A program made the position numbers and the translations under genes. The notes below the pieces were generated by a model. That model was not told the origin of the DNA, made no database searches, and worked only from the letters and a program-made list of their open reading frames with translations. From Candidatus Accumulibacter aalborgensis (GTDB lineage: Bacteria > Pseudomonadota > Gammaproteobacteria > Burkholderiales > Rhodocyclaceae), in NCBI RefSeq assembly GCF_900089955.1, contig NZ_FLQX01000101.1, forward strand, positions 1 to 64,000: 64,000 nt of DNA. Reading direction: 5' to 3'. Below, one piece after another: positions 1-9,000 of the stretch; the stretch's first letter is position 1, and each line of letters starts with the position of its first letter.

Positions 1-90
1 TATCGCGAGAATCGCCGCATCGCCCGCCTGTTGCGCGAGGCCAGGCTCAAGTCCTCGCAGGCGAGTAAAGCATCGCGGGGTCAGTTCTAA
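1..90 (+). pseudogene. Possible 3' remnant of an IS3-type transposase (orfB)
   Basis: An open frame enters from the window edge and stops at 88-90. It starts with a basic segment (YRENRRIARLLREARL) that resembles the helix-turn-helix region near the N-terminus of IS3-family OrfB. The frame then runs straight into the GGGGTCAG repeats and ends, so the catalytic DDE part is absent. It looks like a transposase fragment cut by the repeat array. Only 29 residues are visible, so the family assignment is weak. Confidence 0.3.
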
Positions 91-170
91 AAAGCATCGC
101 GGGGTCAGTTCTAACATTCGAACAGTCAAGAAAGCATCGCGGGGTCAGTTCTAACATTCGAACAGTCAAG
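67..170. repeat. Tandem 40-bp direct repeats with a GGGGTCAGTTCTAA core
   Basis: Two identical 40-bp units lie head to tail at 91-130 and 131-170. A third copy of the first 24 bp precedes them at 67-90. Each unit begins AAAGCATCGCGGGGTCAG and ends AACAGTCAAG. The core GGGGTCAG also opens each of the 206-bp repeats further on, so the two repeat sets appear related. From memory, GGGGTCAG-type motifs often flank small transposase genes in betaproteobacteria, but no intact transposase lies here. Confidence 0.85.
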
Positions 171-297
171 CAATTTCGCAGGCAGCTCGCACGCAATATC
201 TTGATCGAGACCCTGAGCACGAGCAACGGCCTGGCGCGGTTTGCTGTGTACTTCAGCGGTTTGGTCAGAGCACACACACAAGCGACGCACGCAGCTT

Positions 298-703
298 CGG
301 GGTCAGGTCTTTCATTTTGCCCGCTCCGTAGCATCTCAACCCGCCATTTTCCAGCGCCTGACGGCTGGGTCAAGTCTTGAAATCACGCATTCGAAGAGAC
401 CAACCGCCGGGGACCTCCGTTGCGCTCGATTGATCAGCCCAGTAATCGGTTCAAGAGTTCGTCACGACTGACGCCTTGGTGAGCCGCAATCGCCGCACAC
501 TTGCGGGGTCAGGTCTTTCCTTTTGCCCGCTCCGTAGCATCTCAACCCGCCATTTTCCTGCGCCTGACGGCGGGGACAAGTCTTGAAATCACGCATTCGA
601 AGAGACCAGAGGCCGGCGACTTCCGTTAGGCTCGATTGATCAACGCAGCAATCGGTTCAACAGTTCGTCACGACTGACGCCTTGGTGAGCCGCCATCGCC
701 GCA
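298..703. repeat. Tandem duplication, about 200 bp with a 206-bp period, covering the 3' end of hicA
   Basis: Copy A runs from 298 to about 497 and copy B from 504 to about 703, with a constant offset of 206 bp. Both begin CGGGGTCAGGTCTTTC and contain the same run CCCGCTCCGTAGCATCTCAA. Both end with the reverse complement of the last codons of hicA, reading HQGVSRDELLNRLL. Copy B holds the true 3' end of hicA and copy A is a duplicate tail with no gene attached. The copies differ by scattered substitutions, so the duplication is not very recent. Confidence 0.85.
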
Positions 704-877
704 AGTATGGTCGCCAGTGTGCCGATGCGCAACGGGCCGTGAGTGGGGATCGTGATGTGATGTTCGCCAGGTTCCAGCGTTGTCAGTCGAAGGTGGCTGC
801 TGTCGCGTCACGGCATAGCCAAGCTTTGCCAACTGTCGGATCAGGACCGGCCCGGACAGGTCGCGCGGCAGCTTCAT
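640..877 (-). pseudogene. hicA: HicA-type mRNA interferase toxin, frameshifted
   Basis: HicA toxins are small double-stranded-RNA-binding-fold ribonucleases that cut mRNA and are neutralised by HicB. The first frame from 877 reads MKLPRDLSGPVLIRQLAKLG, a classic HicA N-terminus, up to VTRQ. The rest of the family sequence (SSHLRLTT, HHITIP, PLRIGTLATILAAMAAHQG) is in another frame, ending at 640. One indel near 795-810 therefore separates the two halves. The catalytic-His region is in the displaced half, so the toxin is probably inactive. The start codon overlaps the hicB stop (ATGA). Its 3' end is duplicated upstream in the 206-bp repeat. Confidence 0.75.
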
Positions 878-1080
878 GCCGCCAGCGATTCTTCCCGCGT
901 GATGTGCAGGCGGATCACGCTTGGCCTCTTGTCGTCGTCAAAATGGCAACGCACGGCATCGCGCACTTGCGTGTGCAAGCCGGGCAGGTCGTCAGCTTCG
1001 GTAAGTATATCCGCCCCAACCGCGCGGGCCATGAAGCCGCCTTCGGGGGCTTCTTCGACGATGAAGTGAATTTCGGTCAT
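874..1080 (-). CDS. hicB: HicB-like antitoxin
   Basis: This 68-aa protein starts MTEIHFIVEEAPEGGFMARA and has the partial RNase-H-like fold sequence of short HicB antitoxins (YTEADDLPGL-type motif, here LTEADDLPGL, then QVRDAVRCHFDD). HicB binds and blocks HicA and usually represses its own operon. The longer reading frame upstream has no typical HicB content, so the ATG at 1080 is chosen. The gene order hicB-hicA with ATGA overlap fits translational coupling. It is intact while its toxin is frameshifted, so it is now probably an orphan antitoxin. Confidence 0.75.
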   Translation of the reverse strand: MTEIHFIVEEAPEGGFMARAVGADILTEADDLPGLHTQVRDAVRCHFDDDKRPSVIRLHITREESLAA

Positions 1081-1168
1081 GGCTAATAGCCCCTTGATAA
1101 TTGATGACTGTACGCCCGTCTGCGAGCAGATGGGGGCGGGTTCTTCCTCTTGCCGGTCGGGCAAGATC

Positions 1169-1408
1169 TCAACCAGCGATTTCCAGCCGTCTTTCAATCC
1201 GGTCGATTCGCGCCTTGATCTGGTCGATGCTCGATTGTTGCCGGATGATTTCTTCGTAGTTATGAGCGCCATCGCGTCGGCCGGCGGTGCAGGCTTCGAG
1301 GCTGGTGAGCCGGGCGCCGATCTCGCGCAACTCGCCTTCGATGCGGTCCTGTCCGCCCCGCAACGCGCGCAAGTGTTCGAGAACCAGATTGTCAACGTTG
1401 TCGCTCAT
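1169..1408 (-). CDS. Small conserved hypothetical coiled-coil protein
   Basis: The protein has 79 residues from the ATG at 1408, which is preceded by a strong AAGGAGG ribosome binding site 7 nt upstream. A longer in-frame extension exists but lacks such a site. The sequence is highly charged and rich in heptad-like spacing (LEHLRALRGGQDRIEGELRE, then IDQIKARIDRIERRLE), predicting one or two short coiled-coil helices separated by an Arg/Asp-rich turn. There is no signal peptide or membrane segment. Similar short proteins occur next to TA genes and mobile DNA in proteobacteria as far as I recall, but no function is known to me. Confidence 0.65.
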   Translation of the reverse strand: MSDNVDNLVLEHLRALRGGQDRIEGELREIGARLTSLEACTAGRRDGAHNYEEIIRQQSSIDQIKARIDRIERRLEIAG

Positions 1409-1558
1409 GGTCAAACCTCCTTGACCCAAGTCTATCGCCAAGCGGCCGAATTTCCAATCTGAACCAGCCGCTAAAATCACGCACCACACAGCGCTCGCCC
1501 GCAACGCACTTGATGCCAGTGGGAGCAGGAGCGCGGCACGCGCTCCTGCTCCCACTGA

Positions 1559-4456
1559 TCACCCACAACTCCCCACCGCCCCGCAAGCCGTACAGAAATC
1601 ACAGCCATCCTTCCTGATCATCGTCAGGTTCCCGCACTCGCCACACAGTTTGCCGGCGGTCGGCTTCGGCGAAGTGCTGCTGCCCGGTGTCTGCAGAATT
1701 CCCATCTGCTGCAGCGGCAGGCCGCTCTCGTCGAGGATGCCGAGCATCGCATAGCGGTGAATGATCAACTGCGCGAGGTAGGCGACGGTCGACGGGTAGT
1801 TGGTCTGCCGGCGCGTGCCGGGGATGAAGGCCATGAAGTCGCCGAGCGGTTCCGGGTAGTCGAGAAGCTTCCTCAGCTTGACGCCGATCCACGCCGGGTC
1901 AAGGACGCGCATGTCGAGTGACAGGAGCTTGGTCAGTCCGTCAAGCGCGCGCGGGTAATTGCCGGAGAGCCACACCGAGTACGGCCGCGTGACCCCGTCG
2001 GGTAGCGTGATTTCCTTCAGCCCGAGGACGAAGTCTTCGCCGGTCGCCGGGTTCAGGACGTCGACGGTCCACGAGAGCGTGCCGTCGGTGCCGGTCTTCG
2101 GCTCCTTGAGGCTGAACATCGCGTCGAGAACCGGCGTCGGGCCTGCGTGTTTGAAAGCGCCGAGACGTTCGACGTGGAACTGGATCAGCCGGGCCATCGC
2201 CGAGACGACCGAGGGCATGCGCTGGCGCTCGCCGTGCGGCGGGAAAGGCATCTCGAAGCCTTCGTCGCCGGGCGTTTTGGCCAGCGATTCGAGCTTCAGC
2301 GCCAGCCAGCCGTGGTCGTTGGCGCGCATGTCCATCGACAGTGTCTTGGCCACCGCGCCGAGGCCGCGCGGCTGCTCGGGGCCGTTGACCCACACTTCGA
2401 ACGGCCAACTGCGGTCGTCCTGGTCGACGTGGCCGACGAAGAGCGCAAACTTGCCGTGCGTGCTCTCGATCATGTAGGTCCACGCCATGTTGCCTTCCGG
2501 CAGGTTGGGGCGGTTCGGCCAGCGCAGGCTGGCGAGCACCGGCGCTGGCAGCGTCTTGATCGTCAGCCGGCGGTTGGCGTCGCCCAGCTCGAAGTCCTGC
2601 GGCTGCTTGCGGTCTTCGGCCTGCTTCTGCGCGATGGACTGTGACCCGACCGACAGCACCGATCCAAGAATGGTGTTCGGGCGGTAGGTGGCGAGGCCCT
2701 TGAGGCCGGCCTTCCAGGCACTCAGGTAGAGGTCCTGGAAGTCTTCGTAGGGGTAGTCGGCGGGAACGTTGACCGTCTTCGAGATCGAGGTGTCGATGTA
2801 CGGCGCGACGGCGGCGACCATGTCCTTGTGCGCCTTGGCCGAGATTTCGAGCGCGGTGACGAAGTAGTCGGGCAGCCGTTCGACGTCGCCGCCGCGGTGC
2901 TTGTAGAGGCGCCAGGCGTAGTCCTCGACGGCGTATTCCTTCAGCGTGCCGTCGGCCATGCGTTTCTTGCGGTTGTAGGTCCATGAGAACGGCGGCTCGA
3001 TGCCGTTCGAGGCGTTGTCGGCGAAGGCCAGCGAAATCGTCCCGGTTGGCGCGATCGACAGCAGGTGCGAGTTGCGCAGGCCGTGCTTGCGGATTTCGCT
3101 CTTGATGTCGGCCGGCAGGCGTGAAGCGAAGTTGCCGCCCGAGAGGTAGAGTTCGGCGTTGAACAACGGGAAGGCGCCGCGCTCCTTGGCCAGTTCGACC
3201 GAGGCGAGGTAAGCGGTGTCGCGCATGAATTCGGAGAGGCGCGCGCCCATCGCGGTCGCTTCCGGGCGGTCGTAGCGCAGGCAGAGCATGCACAGCGTGT
3301 CGCCGAGGCCGGTGAAACCGAGGCCGACGCGGCGCTTGTTGGCGGCTTCCGCGCGCTGTCGATCGAGCGGCCAGGCGGTGACGTCGAGGACGTTGTCGAG
3401 CATGCGGGTGGAGACCTTGATCACTTCGCCAAAGGCGTCGAAGTCGAACTCGGCACGCGCGCTGAAGGCGTCCCTGACGAACAGCGTCAGGTTGATCGAC
3501 CCCAGGCAGCAGCAGCCGTACGGCGGCAGCGGTTGTTCGGCGCAGGGATTGGTGGCCTCGATGACTTCACAGTAGTAGAGGTTGTTGTCCTTGTTCATCC
3601 GGTCGAGGAAGAGGATTCCCGGCTCGGCGTGGTCGTAGGTGGACTTCATCACCTGGTCCCACAGGTCGCGGGCACGCACGCGGCGATAGACCCAGATGCC
3701 GTCTTCACGCTGGAAAGCGCTGCTGCGTTTCATGTCGGCGTTGGGTTCGGCGCGGTGCGTCAGTTCGACTTCGGCGTCGGCTTCGACGGCTTTCATGAAG
3801 GCGTCGGTGACGGCGATCGAGACGTTGAAGTTGGAGAGGTCGCCGTGGTCCTTGGCGTGGATGAAGACCTCGATGTCCGGGTGGTCGCAGCGCAGCACGC
3901 CCATCTGCGCGCCACGGCGGGCGCCGGCCGATTCGACGGTCTCGCACGAGCGGTCGAAGACGCGCATGTACGACACCGGGCCGGAAGCGCGCGACTGCGT
4001 TCCCTTGACGATCGCACCGATCGGCCGGATCGACGAGAAGTCGTAACCGACGCCGCCGCCACGACGCATCGTTTCGGCAGCCTCGGCGAGTGCGCTGTAG
4101 ATGCCGGGCTTGCCATCGACGATTTCAACCACCGAATCGCCGATCGGCTGCACGAAGCAGTTGATCAAGGTCGCCGCGAGCGTCGTTCCGGCGGCCGAGT
4201 TGATGCGGCCGGCGGGGACGAAGCCGTTTTCCTGCGCCCACAGGAAGCGGGCTTCCCAGTGGCCGCGCTGCTTCTCGTCCTCGTGGGCGGCGAGCGCGCG
4301 GGCGACGCGGCGGCGCACGTCGTGCACCGAGGTTTCGTTGCCCTTGGCGTACTTTTCGACCAGCACCTCGCCCGCGATTTCCTGTTCAGCCAGCGGAGCG
4401 ACCGCGGGGGCTTCGGCGACTGCCGACAGGGGTAACTGATGTACGAGCTGATTCAT
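1559..4456 (-). CDS. nrdJ: Adenosylcobalamin-dependent (class II) ribonucleotide reductase
   Basis: NrdJ reduces ribonucleotides to deoxyribonucleotides using an adenosylcobalamin radical, with or without oxygen. The 965-aa protein has an N-terminal redox Cys around residue 100 (LINCFVQP), the NPCAE motif at about 303-307 followed by CCCLGSINL, and the phosphate-binding APTGTIS region. After the barrel come two tandem TSCPD-type domains (about 690-830 and 850-930). The tail is zinc-finger-like (CGECG and CDFCTACG). The start at 4456 is preferred over a longer frame because GAGGGACA sits just upstream and the N-terminus then reads [10 protein letters not shown]. No nrdAB is in the window. Upstream lie NrdR-box-like sites and a cobalamin-riboswitch-like leader. 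Confidence 0.93.
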   Translation of the reverse strand: MNQLVHQLPLSAVAEAPAVAPLAEQEIAGEVLVEKYAKGNETSVHDVRRRVARALAAHEDEKQRGHWEARFLWAQENGFVPAGRINSAAGTTLAATLINCFVQPIGDSVVEIVDGKPGIYSALAEAAETMRRGGGVGYDFSSIRPIGAIVKGTQSRASGPVSYMRVFDRSCETVESAGARRGAQMGVLRCDHPDIEVFIHAKDHGDLSNFNVSIAVTDAFMKAVEADAEVELTHRAEPNADMKRSSAFQREDGIWVYRRVRARDLWDQVMKSTYDHAEPGILFLDRMNKDNNLYYCEVIEATNPCAEQPLPPYGCCCLGSINLTLFVRDAFSARAEFDFDAFGEVIKVSTRMLDNVLDVTAWPLDRQRAEAANKRRVGLGFTGLGDTLCMLCLRYDRPEATAMGARLSEFMRDTAYLASVELAKERGAFPLFNAELYLSGGNFASRLPADIKSEIRKHGLRNSHLLSIAPTGTISLAFADNASNGIEPPFSWTYNRKKRMADGTLKEYAVEDYAWRLYKHRGGDVERLPDYFVTALEISAKAHKDMVAAVAPYIDTSISKTVNVPADYPYEDFQDLYLSAWKAGLKGLATYRPNTILGSVLSVGSQSIAQKQAEDRKQPQDFELGDANRRLTIKTLPAPVLASLRWPNRPNLPEGNMAWTYMIESTHGKFALFVGHVDQDDRSWPFEVWVNGPEQPRGLGAVAKTLSMDMRANDHGWLALKLESLAKTPGDEGFEMPFPPHGERQRMPSVVSAMARLIQFHVERLGAFKHAGPTPVLDAMFSLKEPKTGTDGTLSWTVDVLNPATGEDFVLGLKEITLPDGVTRPYSVWLSGNYPRALDGLTKLLSLDMRVLDPAWIGVKLRKLLDYPEPLGDFMAFIPGTRRQTNYPSTVAYLAQLIIHRYAMLGILDESGLPLQQMGILQTPGSSTSPKPTAGKLCGECGNLTMIRKDGCDFCTACGAVGSCG

Positions 4457-4494
4457 GGGCTGTCCCTCGGATGATTGATTTGATGGCAAAAAGG

Positions 4495-4605
4495 CCGCTG
4501 CAGCCGGGCGCGGGAGGCGTCCGTAGCGCCTTCCTGCCGACCGCGGTGAGTGGCCATGAACGCCTGTCCGGGGCGCGGCAGCGACGCTGACTTCATGGCC
4601 TGACA
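4495..4605 (-). promoter_or_regulatory. Candidate cobalamin riboswitch / structured leader of nrdJ
   Basis: Read on the minus strand, the leader contains GGCCACT followed by CGGCAGGAAGGCG, then GACGCC and GGCTGC. This resembles the conserved core of cobalamin riboswitches (GCCACTG, then GGGAAGGC). It also has a GC-rich stem upstream (GCTGCCGCGCCCCGG). A B12 sensor in front of a B12-dependent enzyme would make sense. The match is incomplete and I could not fold it, so this remains tentative. Confidence 0.35.
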
Positions 4606-4614
4606 GACGCAAAG

Positions 4615-4661
4615 CTACTACATGTAGTGGGTCAAGGCAATAACTTGACTAAATGTAGTTT
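4615..4661. promoter_or_regulatory. Pair of NrdR-box-like palindromes between nrdJ and the luxR-type gene
   Basis: Two palindromes, ACTACATGTAGT at 4617-4628 and ACTAAATGTAGT at 4648-4659, have centres exactly 31 bp apart. NrdR, the ATP/dATP-sensing repressor of ribonucleotide reductase genes, binds paired 16-bp boxes (consensus ACACTATATATAGTGT-like) spaced by about three helical turns. On the nrdJ strand the second palindrome overlaps a TTGAAA-N17-TTATTG element that could be the promoter. Position, spacing and target gene all agree. Confidence 0.7.
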
Positions 4662-4840
4662 TTCAAGTGCTATCGGTCGAGTGACCGGAAAGACCGTCAA
4701 ATCACTGCCTTGCGTCAGTTGCGCGGGATCAGGATGGCGAGAAAATTTTTGGCCGACAGGCATGCGGCGTCCCTACAGGTCATCAGGAATTCTCGTGGGG
4801 GGTGGCATGGCGGTGGTGTAAGATGTTCCCCTCCAATCTC

Positions 4841-4850
4841 GGGGGGGGGG
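4841..4850 (+). repeat. G10 homopolymer tract just upstream of a regulator start codon
   Basis: Ten consecutive G residues end 9 nt before the ATG at 4860 and occupy the place of the ribosome binding site. Such tracts are prone to slipped-strand change in length. Here it would alter the spacing or strength of translation initiation rather than the reading frame. It could also be a sequencing-sensitive site. Confidence 0.8.
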
Positions 4851-4859
4851 CAAGATGCC

Positions 4860-6014
4860 ATGAATGACATCGTCGATGACATTGTCGCCGGATTCTACAA
4901 GGCTGCCAGCGGCCAACTGGGTTGGGGCGAGGCGCTCAAGTCCTTCCAGCAACTCACCGACGCCTGGCTCGTGCAGGTTCAGGGGATCGATTATTCTCAG
5001 GTGGCCGTGACCTTCAGCTACGAGGCGGGTCCCTGCCCAGCCGAAGCGGTCTTCGACTACCTGCGCCATTGGCATAAGTACGACCCGCGGGCCAGGCTGG
5101 TCATGGCACTGGGCGAAGGGGAATGGGCCAACTGTCATGAGCATTTCGACGATGCCTTCGTTGCGCGCAGCGCTTTCTACCAGGATTTTCTGATTCCCTA
5201 CGGCGGTCGCTATGTCAGCGGCACGCAACTCTTCTGCCAGGGCAACGAAGTGGTGATGCTCGGCGTACACCGAGGTCGGCATTCACTGCCGCTGAGCGGC
5301 GACGAGATCACCTGCTGTCGACGCCTCGCCAGGCATCTGGCCGAGGCCATGCGTCTATACCGTGCTCAGCGAGAAAAGAAGGCACCGCGGGTGAATCTGG
5401 GCGCCGAGCTGGTGAGCCGCGTGCGAGCGCCGATCGTACTCATCGATGAGCACCGCTATCTGCACCACGCCAACCCCGCCGCGCGCGCGATTCTGGCCAC
5501 CGGCGACACGCTCGTCGAACGCGACGGCCTGCTCGGTTGCCGATCGTCCGGCGACGAGCTGAAGCTCACCATGGCATTGCGCGGACTCGCCCTGGCTAGC
5601 GATTCGTATATCACCGCCAGGCCGGACACGGACAACGCCTTCCTCCACATCGGTCGACCATTGGGCAGACCGATAGGCCTGTTCCTCTATGCCATCCGCC
5701 CCCAGGCCACCATGGGCAGCTTCGGGGGGCAGCCACTGGCCATGGGAATCATTCACGACCCTTCCTCTGCCCGACCCGAGCTGGACCCCTTCGTGGTGGC
5801 CGTCAGTTTCGACCTCACCCCTGCCGAGGCGCGCGTGGCCGTCGCTCTGGCGCGGGGCGCTTCGGTCGCCGACATCGCCGCCGAGCACGCGGTTTCCGCG
5901 CATACCGTACGCAGCCAGGTCAAGGCCGTGCTGGCTAAGACAGGCACCGGCCGGCAGGCCGAACTGGTCAGTCTGCTCGCCGCATTGCCGATGACCGCGC
6001 TTGGCTTGCAGTGA
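4860..6014 (+). CDS. LuxR-family transcriptional regulator
   Basis: The 384-aa protein ends in a LuxR-type helix-turn-helix (about 318-384; LTPAEARVAVALARGASVAD and VSAHTVRSQVKAVLAKTG). The N-terminal 300 residues are a sensor region without transmembrane segments; the middle (VLIDEHRYLHHANPAARAIL) looks PAS-like. The ATG at 4860 is chosen because it follows the purine-rich G tract and gives MNDIVDDIVAGFYKAA, a start typical of this regulator group. It is divergent from nrdJ, with the NrdR-like boxes between, but nothing shows that it controls nrdJ. The ligand is unknown. Confidence 0.8.
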   Translation: MNDIVDDIVAGFYKAASGQLGWGEALKSFQQLTDAWLVQVQGIDYSQVAVTFSYEAGPCPAEAVFDYLRHWHKYDPRARLVMALGEGEWANCHEHFDDAFVARSAFYQDFLIPYGGRYVSGTQLFCQGNEVVMLGVHRGRHSLPLSGDEITCCRRLARHLAEAMRLYRAQREKKAPRVNLGAELVSRVRAPIVLIDEHRYLHHANPAARAILATGDTLVERDGLLGCRSSGDELKLTMALRGLALASDSYITARPDTDNAFLHIGRPLGRPIGLFLYAIRPQATMGSFGGQPLAMGIIHDPSSARPELDPFVVAVSFDLTPAEARVAVALARGASVADIAAEHAVSAHTVRSQVKAVLAKTGTGRQAELVSLLAALPMTALGLQ

Positions 6015-6045
6015 TCGGCAACGCCCACGTGCCCGGACTTCGACC

Positions 6046-9000
6046 CTAGCGCCTCTCCAGGAAGAAGTCACCCCCTGGCTCATATCCCGACGAGAGCAAG
6101 GCAGAATACTGAGGCGTCTGGGGAAATTTCTCGGCATGGATGCGGGCCCTGACGGCAGTGAAGAGATCGTTGCCTTCGACCAGTTTGTCATGCTGAACCG
6201 ACGCGTTGAGTTGCTCGATCAGGCTCCACGCAAAGATGGAGTGGTCCCCTTTGCCTGCGTCATCCACTTCCTCGAAATTGCCGGAGGACATCACCGTGAC
6301 GGCCCGTTTCGCCAGCAACTGGGCGCGACGCGTCTCGACATCGCCCTTCTCGATCTTCCGCTCAACCGCCAGCCGGCCGGAGAAACAGCTATCCGAGACC
6401 AGCATGACCTGCTTGGCGGGAAGCAGTTGCATGAATTTGCCGATATCCGCGTTCGAAACCCAGGTCCGTGGATCACGCGCATTGGCGTCCACGGGGAGCC
6501 AGTAGCCCATCATGTCGCCCGACTGTCGTTCGCGCAGCTCGATCCCGTGCCCAGCATAGTAAAGGAATATGCTTTCATCACGGGCGTGCGCTTCCGCCGC
6601 CTTCTTGAGCGTCAGGATCAGGTCCCTGCGGGTCGCATCACGGACGATGTTGACCTCATAGCCATAGTCGTCCTGCAGGATCTTGCCGATCGCCTCGGTA
6701 TCCGAATACGGCGTGCTCAGGGGATCGACGCCCTTTTTCGGGTCATAGGCCTGATTGGCAAAAAGGTAGGCGACCTTGCGCTGAATCTCGGCCGCCGGGT
6801 TCGCTCCGAACTGCGGTGTTCCCACCGCCGGGATGCACAGCGTCTCCGGGGCGTCTCCTGGTTTGCACTGCGCCAGGTCGGCGAGCGACGGGTTGGTCTC
6901 GAGCATGCTGATCGCGCTGGAAAAACGCTCCTGCCGGTCGGCATAACGCGCGCCGACATAGTTCACAAACGCCGCCCCATTGCCCGCCAAGCTCGAAACA
7001 TTGACCGATTCCGGGCTCACGAAGCGGGCGTTGTTGGTTTTGTCCGCGACGAAAGTCGCGGCCACCTGGGCCGCTTCGGCTGAACTTGCGTCCCTCAATG
7101 CGGTGTCAGACTGGCTACGAACCGTGTAGGCGAGCGCCGCACCGGGGAACACATCCACCACCGCGTTGGACCGACCAATGACGTATTCGTAATTCGTCGC
7201 CGACAGGGTGCCGGCGTCGGTCATCAGCAGCGGTTGAGCGGCGCCCGCACGTAGCGACCCGCTATCCAGGCTGAAGGTCGGCGTACCGTTGACGACCTGT
7301 TCCGCTGTCTCGGCGTTCTTGAAACCCGTGAAGGAGTACTGGAAGGGATCCTTCTGGTCTTCGACTCGGCACTGCGTTTCGGCCAGATTGACCGTCAGCC
7401 TGGCCTTGTCGATGGTGCTGGTCGTGTTGGGGCGGTAGATGTCCTTATTGTTGAAACCTTGGTAGTTGTGACCGCCGTTGCCGTCGTCCACGGTCACGCG
7501 GCCAACGATCACCACCTCTTTGCCCATACCGGCATTCTTGTCCCCGTAGGCAAAGTTGCCTTCGACACGCAACTGGTCGGGGGAATACAGTTGGCCTTCC
7601 ACCACGACTGCCTTCGCCCCCGGCGCCTCCACCGTGCCGTCGTAGGTCTTGACGACGTTGTCCGTGCTGATCTGCAATGGGGCCGGCGTGATGGTCACTG
7701 GCACTATTCCCTTGACATCGCCTGAGGTTCCCGTGTCCACGAGGTAACCGGTCGGAGCAGCGTGGACATCGCCACCGGAAGCGGAATAACTAATGTCATA
7801 GGGAATCACATTTCCATCTTTCATTAGAACATTTCGCAACTTTCCTTCAGTAAGCAACTTTCCCTCAAAAACGATCGCCGGCTTGTTCTTCTCTGCAATT
7901 TCCAGCACTTCATCCACGGTGGTTTCCTTGTATGCAGGCTGGCCCTTGAGCCATTGCTTCGTTAATTGATCTTCTATAGCAGTTCGGCTTGAGGAGAGTT
8001 GGCCTTCGCCTTTCAAGATGTTTTCCACAGGATGCCAAATACCGTCGTACGGTTGGGAAGCGCCACCGACCGTCGGAACATAGGCGACCCGCACAGTGGG
8101 CGTATCCTTGAACAGGTAACGATTACCTGTCTCGGTAACAACCGTAGGTGGAGGGCTGTAACTTCTGTTCCAGAGCGGCTGCTGGTCACTGATCAAGTTG
8201 CCGAAAGTGTTCTTCGCCGGGTCGGCGCTGGCGCTGTATACCAGCCAGCGGCCGGGGGTCGTCGTCACGCTCGCGCCCTTATTGACGAAGTAGCCACCAC
8301 TGGCAGCAGCCAGCACCAGCGCATCGCCGCTGCCGCTGGCAGTCAATTTGGCGTTGTTCAGCAGGACGATGTTGCCACCCGAAGGCCCTTCGTTCACCGC
8401 CGTGATCCGGCCCGCCGTAATGGTGCCCAGGGTGATGTCACCGCTCGAGGCAGCATTGCCGGTACGCCCCTCGCCGCTGGCGATGGTCATGCTGACTGTG
8501 CCGGTTCCAGCGTCGATCGTGCCGTTCATGGTAACCACGGCCGGTCCGGGGCCACGATTGGCCGGAAAGACGCCATTATTGGCGTTGGTCTCATTGGCGT
8601 TGGCCTCGTTGGCCACGACTTTCAGATTGCCATTGTCGGTGGTAATGGAAGCGTTCACGAGCACGCTGCGGCCGGCCTGCAAGGTCAGGTCGCCGCCATT
8701 GCCGGATGGGTTATTGACCGTGACAGGGGCCTTGACCGTAAGGTCGTTGTTGGCCTGCAGGGTGAGTTGGGCGCCGGTCGCCAGAAGATTACGCACAGCG
8801 GTGGCCGAGATGGTATTCGTCTCGGATGGATTGTCTCTGAAACGCTGACTGGTCACTGATGGAGGGATTTCACCCGTGCCCGGATAAAGACGGAACAGCG
8901 ATACTACATTCCCACCGTAGGCATCGCTGCGTGGATTGCTCCAACCAACAACGAAGAGTGGGCTATCCCCTTCACCCACGGCAACTCCGGTGATCTGGGA

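Noticed and set aside
67-170. Possible CRISPR array from the 40-bp repeats
   Set aside because: Units lie head to tail with no spacers and no cas genes.
3533-4435. 300-codon frame opposite nrdJ
   Set aside because: Shadow frame; nrdJ is complete on the other strand.
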